Shown here: piece by piece, positions 1 through 4,554 of the stretch
Position numbering within the stretch: position 1 is the first letter of the stretch
How the letters are laid out: each line of letters opens with the position of its first letter
Source: Nitrospirae bacterium UBA4572
GTDB taxonomy: Bacteria > Nitrospirota > Leptospirillia > Leptospirillales > Leptospirillaceae
Reading direction: 5' to 3'
NCBI GenBank assembly: GCA_002387725.1
Contig: DGKK01000031.1
Span: 2,000 to 7,409 of the forward strand
Length of the DNA stretch: 5,410 bases
Made by a program: the position numbers and the translations under genes
The notes under the pieces: generated by a model
Databases searched by the model: none
What the model was told of the DNA's origin: nothing
The model's input: the letters and a program-made list of their open reading frames with translations, nothing else

Positions 1-103
1 GGTTGGCCACGAGGACGAGGGGGGTCTGTGTCCGCTCCGCCGCCCGGAAGAGGATTTCCTTGACCGCTCCGGGGGAGCCGTCGGCATCGAGCAGGATCTT
101 CAG
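1..103 (-). CDS. YaiI/YqxD-family protein (DUF188, UPF0178), N-terminal fragment
   Basis: Only the first 34 codons lie in the window; the gene continues past its left edge. The minus-strand translation contains ILLDADGSPGAVKEILFRAA followed by ERTQTPLVLVAN. This matches the N-terminus of E. coli YaiI as I remember it (VDADACP, KEILYRAAER, PLVLVANQ). The family is a PIN-like fold with conserved aspartates, here in the DADG segment, and its biochemical role is not established. The start appears to be CTG at 103-101. An AAGGAG site lies 5 nt upstream, an in-frame TGA lies seven codons further up, and no ATG, GTG or TTG occurs between that stop and the conserved core. It lies downstream of, and in the same direction as, the exported-protein gene, about 218 bp away, so it probably has its own promoter. 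The family assignment is firm and the function is unknown. Confidence 0.85.
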   Translation of the reverse strand, partial: MKILLDADGSPGAVKEILFRAAERTQTPLVLVAN

Positions 104-108
104 GGGAG

Positions 109-114
109 CTCCTT
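109..114 (-). promoter_or_regulatory. Ribosome binding site that fixes a CTG start
   Basis: AAGGAG on the minus strand, 5 nt before the CTG at 103-101. The reading frame is closed by TGA seven codons upstream, and no standard start codon lies between, so this site supports initiation at CTG for the YaiI-family gene. Confidence 0.65.
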
Positions 115-279
115 GCGGGTTTCAGGTGAGGGGGCAACGGTATGGGCCCAAAGAGTGGAGGATATCCGGAGGCGCTCCTCTTTTTCTGTCCACCCTACAC
201 AAAGAGGGCGCCGAGGGCAAGGGCGAAGAGGGAGGGGCAAGGCTTCTGAATCGGTCGAGGCGGTGCGGGACGAAGGCGG

Positions 280-306
280 GGCCGAAGGGAGGGATCCCCT
301 TCGGCC
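280..306 (-). terminator. Perfect hairpin 3' of the exported-protein gene, possible terminator
   Basis: GGCCGAAGGG and CCCTTCGGCC form a perfect 10-bp stem around a 7-nt loop, starting 15 nt after the stop of the exported-protein gene. Strength and position suit a transcript end, but no T-tract follows on either strand. It is therefore not a canonical intrinsic terminator and could instead protect the mRNA 3' end. The rest of 104-321 shows no gene and no clear promoter, only a GGATATCC palindrome at 160-167. Confidence 0.4.
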
Positions 307-321
307 GGAGGAGGCGGGAGA

Positions 322-825
322 CTACCGTGCGGCCCAGACCAGGTCGGGCTGGGCGCCGATGTGGGAGACCAGAAGGGAGAGGGCCCGAGGAAGGGGAATG
401 TCCCGGGTCTGGTTCGTGGAGAGGCGGCGGATCCGGAGGACCATGGGGTGGGAGGCCGAGGGGCCGGTGAAGATGCCCAGGATCTGGATGCGCTCGTCCT
501 TGTGGTAAAGCGCCCGGGAGAGGACCTCGTCGATCGGGCCCTGATCGAAGAGGCCATGGTGCAGCAGGCGGCCCTGGGCGTCATAGCTTTTCACGATGAC
601 CCCCACGAAGAATTTGGGGGATCCCAGGAAGCGGAAGACCATCCGGTGGCTTCCGGTAAAGGCTTTTGTCCGGGGCACGGAGATCCGTGTGCCGGGGTGG
701 GTCGAGTCGATCTCGAGGGTCCGGAGGTCGACCGGAGCCGACCCCTTGGCATAAACCGGGGAGGCGAAAGAGAGGGGCAGGGCGATCAGGAGAGCCGGAA
801 GAAGACGGAGGATCTGTCGGGACAC
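322..825 (-). CDS. Exported protein of unknown function (167 aa)
   Basis: I do not recognise this protein. The start is GTG at 825-823 with AAGGAG 7 nt upstream. A longer in-frame reading to 888 would put a proline-rich, non-signal stretch ahead of the signal peptide, so it is rejected. Residues 1-26 form a classic Sec signal peptide: basic MSRQILR, a hydrophobic core (LLPALLIALPLSFA) and a VYA|KG cleavage site. The mature part is about 141 residues, basic, without cysteines, and has no further membrane segment. Alternating hydrophobic runs such as MVFRFLG, FFVGVIVKSYDAQGRLL and IQILGIF suggest a small beta-rich domain in the periplasm or on the surface. There is no lipobox and no catalytic motif I can name. 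It is transcribed alone: a hairpin follows the stop and a sigma-54-type promoter lies about 65 bp upstream. That promoter suggests regulated, condition-specific expression. Confidence 0.8.
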   Translation of the reverse strand: MSRQILRLLPALLIALPLSFASPVYAKGSAPVDLRTLEIDSTHPGTRISVPRTKAFTGSHRMVFRFLGSPKFFVGVIVKSYDAQGRLLHHGLFDQGPIDEVLSRALYHKDERIQILGIFTGPSASHPMVLRIRRLSTNQTRDIPLPRALSLLVSHIGAQPDLVWAAR

Positions 826-832
826 GGAAAGG

Positions 833-838
833 CTCCTT
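833..838 (-). promoter_or_regulatory. Ribosome binding site that fixes a GTG start
   Basis: AAGGAG on the minus strand, 7 nt before the GTG at 825-823. It decides the start of the exported protein and places the signal peptide exactly at the N-terminus. Confidence 0.8.
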
Positions 839-860
839 GGTAAGGGTGACGGATCATGAA

Positions 861-887
861 TGAGTGGCGGGTTCGCCTGTCCACTCA
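861..887. repeat. Inverted repeat (interrupted hairpin) at the predicted transcription start
   Basis: TGAGTGG (861-867) and CCACTCA (881-887) are perfect inverted copies. Inside them CGGG and CCTG (one G-T wobble) close a TTCG tetraloop on the plus strand, giving about 11 pairs with one bulged T. The element begins 2 bp downstream of the -12 box at 889-893. The sigma-54 start predicted near 878 falls inside it, so an mRNA from that promoter would hold only part of the stem. It may therefore act as a DNA operator, or as an RNA hairpin in a transcript started further upstream. Confidence 0.55.
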
Positions 888-888
888 A

Positions 889-904
889 AGCAATCCCTGT
901 GCCA
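889..904 (-). promoter_or_regulatory. Sigma-54 (RpoN) -24/-12 promoter for the exported protein
   Basis: The minus strand reads TGGCAC-AGGGA-TTGCT. This matches the RpoN consensus TGGCACG-N4-TTGCW at every defined base except A for G after TGGCAC. The GG of the -24 element and the GC of the -12 element are separated by the required 10 bp. The start would be near 878, giving a leader of about 53 nt before the GTG at 825. Orientation, distance and the following ribosome site all fit. RpoN promoters need an ATP-driven enhancer-binding activator, and candidate upstream boxes lie at 978-1029. No IHF site is obvious between them. Confidence 0.65.
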
Positions 905-977
905 CGGAGCTTTTTCGGAAAGACGGAGGCGGGAAGGCTTCATTTCCGGGGAGGAGTGAAGGATCTTGGGGCGGGGG

Positions 978-1029
978 ATGTTTCAGGGAAGAAACATTCC
1001 TGTCTTTCGTGAATCCATCCTTGAAACAT
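978..1029. promoter_or_regulatory. Candidate activator-binding boxes upstream of the sigma-54 promoter
   Basis: A perfect dyad ATGTTTC-N6-GAAACAT occupies 978-997. With flanking bases at 975-1000 it becomes a 10-bp stem with one G-T wobble. A third box, TGAAACAT, lies at 1022-1029, 32 bp from the second, close to three helical turns and thus on the same DNA face. The boxes lie roughly 100-150 bp upstream of the predicted RpoN start, the usual place for enhancer-binding protein sites. The activator is not encoded in the window. An RNA hairpin in an unseen transcript is the alternative. Confidence 0.4.
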
Positions 1030-1108
1030 GAACTCCCTGTTTTTCATCCGAACCTTTTGAATTCTTTGTCTGTCCCTTCAAGAAATGACAAAATTGTCGG
1101 ATATCTGG

Positions 1109-1141
1109 GGGGGAGGGACAGGGGAAGATTCTCTCTCCCCC
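1109..1141. repeat. GC-rich inverted repeat in the intergenic stretch
   Basis: GGGGGAGGGA (1109-1118) pairs with TCTCTCCCCC (1132-1141) through ten pairs, one of them G-T, around a 13-nt loop. No T-run follows on either strand, so a terminator role is not supported. The purine/pyrimidine bias means it may partly reflect low complexity. Confidence 0.4.
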
Positions 1142-1453
1142 TCTTCATATCCTCCCTCGTCCCGAGGATGATGATGGCTCGTTTTTTCGTGTTTTAAAAT
1201 AATTCATAGATGAACGATGATCGATAAATGACAGCTCCCTGCATGACCGCTTCTTCAAATCGACTCTGGGACGGCCGGATCGTCTGGGAGCCGTTCTCAA
1301 GGACCTTCTTCCCGCCGTTCCTTTTTCGCGCTCTTCCCGTTTTCTTCCGCCGGCAAGTCAAGATTCCGCCGAGACGCGACCCGGTCGACGGAGATTCTTC
1401 ACCCCCCCTTCTCCCAGAGGATGCGGAAAGGGAGGGGAGGATGGCATCTTTAT

Positions 1454-2836
1454 TTAGTCTCCGGCGATGCGAAGCCCGTCCACGAGAAGGGAGGGGGAGT
1501 TGATCGAAGAGCGGATCTCAAGGTCCGATCCCCGGTCGACGATGTTCTTGTAGATCTCGTCGAGGGTTCCCGCCAGGGTGATCTCCGAGACGGGATGGAG
1601 AATGGCCCCGTCCTCGAACCAGTACCCGAAGGCGCCGCGGGAATAGTCTCCCGTCACGGTGCTCACCCCGAATCCGATCAGCTCCGTCACCAGAAGCCCC
1701 TTTCCCGCCTTTTTCATGAGATCGTCGAGAGTGGAGGTTCCCGGGTCCACGATGAGGTTCGAGATCCCCACGCCCGGACCGTCTCCCAGGGAGCGCACCG
1801 CGTTGGCGGTGGACTGTCGTCCGAGCTTCCGGGCCGAATAGGTGTCGAAGAGGAAGGTCTGAAGAACCCCCTCGTCGACCAGGGTCTTCTTGCGGGTGGG
1901 GAGTCCCTCGCCATCGAAGGGGCGGCTCCCCGGGGCGCCGGGAAGAAAGGGATCCTCCCGGAGGGTCATGCAGGCGTTCATCACCGGGGTGCCTTCGCGT
2001 CCCTTGAGGTAGGTGGCGTTTCGGTAGAGGGCGGAGCCGGAGACGGCTCCGGCGAAGTGGCCGACCAGGCTTCGGGCCGTCTCGGGGTCGAAGATGACCG
2101 GATAGGTTCCGGTCTTGATCCGGCGGGCCCCCAGGCGCCTGACGGTGCGGGAGGCGGCCTTTTGGCCGATGGCCTCCGCGTCGGAGATCTTCTCCCAGAG
2201 CGGCCCCGTCACGTACCAGTAGTCCCGCTCCATCTGGTCGCCCGAGGTGGCGATGACCGAGCAGGAAAGGGCGTAGGAGCCCTTGCGGTATCCGTGGAGG
2301 AACCCCAGGCTGTTGCCGAAGACGATGTGGGAGTGGGAGCGGGAGCACTCGGCCCCTTCCGAGTTGGTGATGCGGGGATCGAAGGAGAGGGCCGCCTTTT
2401 CCGTGGCCAGCGCCCGCTCCACCAGCTCGTCGCGGGAGGGGATGCGGCTCTCTTCGGGAAAGAGCTTCGCGGGGTCGATGGCCGGGGGCAGGATCCGGTC
2501 GGGAAGCCCTGCGTAGGGGTCTTCCGCCGTGTGCTGGGCCATGGCCACGGCTCGCGCCACGAGGCTCCTGAGGTGGTCGGGGGAGAGGTCGCGGGTGGCG
2601 ACGCTGGACTGCCGGGTTCCGGCGAAGACCCGGATTCCGATGCCCCGGCTCTGGGCGGCCTGGACCTTTTCGATCTCTCCCTTTCTCACCCCCACCGTCT
2701 CCTCGACTCCGGAGACATAACTAGCATCGGCAGAGGTGGCCCCGGCCGAACGGGCGGCCTCGAGGATGAACCGGATGGCCTCTTCCCCCTCTTCGAGGCT
2801 TTTCGGGGGGAGGTTCTGGGAGGGGACAACGTTCAA
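1454..2836 (-). CDS. pmbA: TldE/PmbA, non-metal-binding subunit of the TldD/TldE peptidase
   Basis: A 460-residue U62-family protein close to the length of E. coli PmbA. It partners TldD in a complex that degrades unfolded peptides and trims some ribosomal peptides (microcin B17, CcdA in E. coli). The start is TTG at 2836-2834 with AGGAG 8 nt upstream. Family signatures include VGVRKGEIEKVQ near residue 48, SALYRNATYL at 268-277, SRPFDGEGLPTRKKTLVDEG near 304-323, SARKLG at 334-339, GDYSRGAFGYWFEDGAI at 396-412 and a SPSLLVDGLRIAG tail. Where TldD has its HExxxH helix this protein reads LVGHFAGAVSG (residues 257-267). The Glu and second His are gone, and no cysteine matches the third ligand of TldD, as expected for TldE. 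It lies 19 bp after tldD in the same operon. The protein is cytoplasmic, with no signal peptide. Nothing looks truncated or frameshifted. Confidence 0.96.
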   Translation of the reverse strand: MNVVPSQNLPPKSLEEGEEAIRFILEAARSAGATSADASYVSGVEETVGVRKGEIEKVQAAQSRGIGIRVFAGTRQSSVATRDLSPDHLRSLVARAVAMAQHTAEDPYAGLPDRILPPAIDPAKLFPEESRIPSRDELVERALATEKAALSFDPRITNSEGAECSRSHSHIVFGNSLGFLHGYRKGSYALSCSVIATSGDQMERDYWYVTGPLWEKISDAEAIGQKAASRTVRRLGARRIKTGTYPVIFDPETARSLVGHFAGAVSGSALYRNATYLKGREGTPVMNACMTLREDPFLPGAPGSRPFDGEGLPTRKKTLVDEGVLQTFLFDTYSARKLGRQSTANAVRSLGDGPGVGISNLIVDPGTSTLDDLMKKAGKGLLVTELIGFGVSTVTGDYSRGAFGYWFEDGAILHPVSEITLAGTLDEIYKNIVDRGSDLEIRSSINSPSLLVDGLRIAGD

Positions 2837-2844
2837 GGGGCGAT

Positions 2845-2849
2845 CTCCT
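2845..2849 (-). promoter_or_regulatory. Ribosome binding site for the TTG start of pmbA
   Basis: AGGAG on the minus strand, 8 nt before TTG at 2836-2834 and inside the 19-bp tldD-pmbA gap. It supports a TTG start and separate translation initiation for pmbA. Confidence 0.75.
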
Positions 2850-2855
2850 GTCTGT

Positions 2856-4292
2856 CTAATGTGTTCCGCCGACGGTCAGGCCGTCGACCCGGATCGTGGG
2901 AAGTCCGACCCCCACCGGGACGGACTGGCCGTCCTTGCCGCAGGTGCCGACGCCGGTGTCGAGAGACATGTCCGTCCCCACCATGCGGACCTTGGTGAGG
3001 ACGTCGGGGCCGTTGCCGATGAGAGTGGCTCCCTTGACGGGGTGAAGGATCTTGCCTTTTTCGACGTAGTAGGCCTCGGACATCGAAAAGACGAACTTGC
3101 CCGAGGTGATGTCCACCTGCCCCCCGCCAAAGTTGACGGCGTAGATTCCACGGTCGAGGGAGGAGAGAACCTCCGCCGGATCGCTCTCCCCGGGGAGCAT
3201 GACGGTGTTGGTCATCCGGGGCATGACCGGATGGGCATAGGACTCCCGGCGGCCGTTCCCGGTGGATCGGGTGCCCATGAGCCGGGCATTCTGCCGGTCC
3301 TGGAGGTAGCCGCGGAGGATGCCGTTTTCGATGAGGACTGTCCGCTGGGTCGGGGTCCCCTCGTCGTCGACATTGAGCGATCCCCGGCGGCCGGGGAGGG
3401 TTCCGTCATCGACGATGGTGCACAGGGGGGAGGCGACGCGCTGGCCGATCCTTCCGGAGAAGGCGGAGGTTCCCTTGCGGTTGAAGTCCCCCTCGAGACC
3501 GTGACCGATGGCTTCGTGCAGGAGAATCCCCGGCCAGCCGGGCCCTAAGACCACGTCCATCGTTCCCGAGGGGCAGGGGCGGGCCTCGAGATTGACCAGA
3601 GCCTGGCGAACCGCCTCGCGGCAGGCCTGGGCCAGGCGCTCAGGGGAGACGATTCCGGAGAAGTCCGTCCGTCCGCCCCACCCGTAGGAGCCGGTCTGAC
3701 GGTTGGAGCCCTCCTGGGCGATGACCGAGACGTTGAGGCGCGTCAGGGGGATCCTGTCCACGACCACCTGGCCGTCGGAGCGGACGATCTGGATCGTCTT
3801 GTCCTCGAAGGCCAGGGAGGCCATCACCTGGACGACCTTCGAGCTCTCCTGCCGGCAGAGCCGATCGATGGTCTCGAGGATCCCGATCTTTTCCGGAACA
3901 GGGCGGTCGAAGGCCAGGTCGGTGGTCGGGTAGAGATCCCGTCCCGGCCGTCCCGGGCGGGAGAGGGCGAGGGGCCGGCCTGAGGCTGGCCCCTGGGCGA
4001 TCCTTCGGGCCGACTCCAGGGCTTCGGCGATCTGCCGGGGCGAGAACTCTTCGGTAAAGGCAAATCCCGTCCTCTCTCCGGAGACGATCCGGGCCCCCAC
4101 CCCCTGGCTGACCTCCTGGCCCGCCTTCTTGACCATGCCGTCCTCGACGCTATAGTGCTCGCGGACGGTATGTTCGAAGTAGAGGTCGGCGTCGTCGACC
4201 GTCGAGGGGAGGGAAACATGGGAGAGAGCCGACTGGAGACTCTCGGTGGAGCTTTCGACGCGGTCTTCAAAAAAGCGGACAATATCCGGCAC
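2856..4292 (-). CDS. tldD: TldD, metalloprotease subunit of the TldD/TldE complex
   Basis: A 478-residue U62-family protein, nearly the length of E. coli TldD. It is the catalytic, zinc-binding half of the cytoplasmic TldD/TldE peptidase, which feeds extended peptides into a closed chamber and hydrolyses them. The N-terminal half (about 1-230) is the less conserved fold, with EHYSVEDGMVKKAGQEVSQG near 45-64. The C-terminal half holds the active site: LLHEAIGHGLEGDF at 257-270 supplies the HExxxH residues H259, E260 and H264. C451 in GTCGKDGQ is the likely third ligand. SLNVDDEGTPTQRTVLIENG near 305-324, RGYLQDRQNARLMG and ILHPVKGATLIGNG are further hallmarks. The start is GTG at 4292-4290, with AGGAGG 9 nt upstream. 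It is first in the operon with pmbA, probably read from the TATAAT at 4418-4423. All catalytic residues are intact. Confidence 0.97.
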   Translation of the reverse strand: MPDIVRFFEDRVESSTESLQSALSHVSLPSTVDDADLYFEHTVREHYSVEDGMVKKAGQEVSQGVGARIVSGERTGFAFTEEFSPRQIAEALESARRIAQGPASGRPLALSRPGRPGRDLYPTTDLAFDRPVPEKIGILETIDRLCRQESSKVVQVMASLAFEDKTIQIVRSDGQVVVDRIPLTRLNVSVIAQEGSNRQTGSYGWGGRTDFSGIVSPERLAQACREAVRQALVNLEARPCPSGTMDVVLGPGWPGILLHEAIGHGLEGDFNRKGTSAFSGRIGQRVASPLCTIVDDGTLPGRRGSLNVDDEGTPTQRTVLIENGILRGYLQDRQNARLMGTRSTGNGRRESYAHPVMPRMTNTVMLPGESDPAEVLSSLDRGIYAVNFGGGQVDITSGKFVFSMSEAYYVEKGKILHPVKGATLIGNGPDVLTKVRMVGTDMSLDTGVGTCGKDGQSVPVGVGLPTIRVDGLTVGGTH

Positions 4293-4301
4293 GATGCGTG
4301 T

Positions 4302-4307
4302 CCTCCT
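4302..4307 (-). promoter_or_regulatory. Ribosome binding site for the GTG start of tldD
   Basis: A full AGGAGG on the minus strand, 9 nt before GTG at 4292-4290. It is the strongest ribosome site in the window and fixes the tldD start. Confidence 0.8.
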
Positions 4308-4346
4308 GGTTCTCTGGCCCGTCTCTCACTCCGGGAGAGCTGTTTT

Positions 4347-4370
4347 CCGGAATGGGGGCCGGAATGGGGG
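4347..4370 (+). repeat. Two perfect tandem copies of a 12-mer
   Basis: CCGGAATGGGGG occurs twice with no gap (4347-4358, 4359-4370) in the tldD leader. The inverse of its first eight bases, CATTCCGG, lies at 4453-4460 on the other side of the divergent promoters. This could be a pair of regulator sites flanking the promoters or a recent small duplication. A CTCCC-CGA-GGGAG mini-hairpin follows at 4379-4391. Confidence 0.6.
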
Positions 4371-4396
4371 GAAGCGGGCTCCCCGAGGGAGACCGT

Positions 4397-4425
4397 TTGA
4401 TCGGGAGTACTCTTTTTATTATACA
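4397..4425 (+). promoter_or_regulatory. Sigma-70-type promoter for the serine hydrolase
   Basis: TTGATC (4397-4402), a 17-bp spacer, then TATACA (4420-4425), each matching the consensus at four of six bases. The start would be near 4432, about 120 nt before the ATG at 4555. The region is locally AT-rich inside a GC-rich gap. The -10 shares bases with the minus-strand TATAAT. Confidence 0.45.
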
Positions 4426-4446
4426 GGGAGAGGGGGCTGTGATCCA
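4418..4446 (-). promoter_or_regulatory. Sigma-70-type promoter for tldD-pmbA
   Basis: An exact TATAAT on the minus strand (4423-4418) with a weak -35, TGGATC (4446-4441), 17 bp upstream. The start would be near 4411, giving a leader of about 118 nt that contains the tandem 12-mer. The -10 is strong and the -35 poor, so an activator or another -35 choice is possible. Confidence 0.5.
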
Positions 4447-4537
4447 TGGACTCATTCCGGGTCGGGGCGAAGACGCTTGACGGAAAAGGCTTTTCACAGG
4501 GAAGATCGGAGACGGGGAATGATTCCTGGCGAACACC

Positions 4538-4553
4538 AAAAAAAAGGGGGAGG
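4538..4553 (+). promoter_or_regulatory. A8-G5-AGG tract serving as the ribosome site of the hydrolase
   Basis: Eight A then five G, then AGG, ending 1 nt before ATG 4555. GGAGG itself is too close to the ATG, whereas AAGGGGG (one G-U pair with anti-SD) leaves 4 nt, so initiation here may be suboptimal. If translation begins at ATG 4519 the tract is coding. Confidence 0.5.
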
Positions 4554-4554
4554 C

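Larger units (their letters stand above)
905..1453. other. Long intergenic stretch with no credible gene
   Basis: About 550 bp between the sigma-54 promoter and the pmbA stop. Open frames on either strand are short, low in complexity, lack good ribosome sites or run into the neighbouring genes. Visible contents are: a CTTCA/TGAAG pair near 940-960; the ATGTTTC boxes at 978-1029; a hairpin at 1109-1141; and a T6 run at 1182-1187 after a 4-bp CGAG/CTCG stem. An AT-rich island spans about 1182-1235 and includes a TTCAT-AG-ATGAA inverted repeat. A weak CTCCC/GGGAG stem at 1411-1434 lies just past the pmbA stop. None is a convincing intrinsic terminator. The stretch could hold an activator-binding region, an unannotated small RNA, or the remains of a lost gene. 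Confidence 0.5.

Noticed and set aside
361..843. A 160-codon plus-strand frame opposite the exported-protein gene
   Set aside because: The minus-strand reading has a signal peptide, ribosome site and promoter; this one has none and looks random.
861..950. A riboswitch (c-di-GMP-like) in the leader of the exported-protein gene
   Set aside because: The hairpin lacks the conserved core bases of the GEMM class or other classes I can recall, and the -24/-12 promoter would start transcription inside it.
1163..1187. Plus-strand intrinsic terminator (CGAG/CTCG stem followed by T6)
   Set aside because: Only a 4-bp stem with an 11-nt loop, and no plus-strand gene upstream to terminate.
856..1197. A 113-codon plus-strand frame over the sigma-54 promoter and upstream boxes
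   Set aside because: No convincing ribosome site, composition shifts along its length, no motif; the regulatory reading explains the region better.
1228..1503. A 91-codon plus-strand frame running into the pmbA 3' end
   Set aside because: No ribosome site, low complexity, overlaps the conserved end of pmbA in antisense.
1421..2998. A 525-codon open frame on the plus strand opposite pmbA
   Set aside because: Fully antisense to a clearly conserved gene, glycine-, arginine- and valine-rich, and without recognisable motifs; a GC-rich shadow frame.
2736..3548. A 270-codon plus-strand frame opposite tldD
   Set aside because: Antisense to conserved TldD sequence including the metal-site region; composition typical of a shadow.
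1454..4554. A RiPP (microcin-like) cluster built around TldD/TldE
   Set aside because: No short precursor frame with a good ribosome site, no modification enzyme and no transporter nearby; the pair looks like the housekeeping peptidase.
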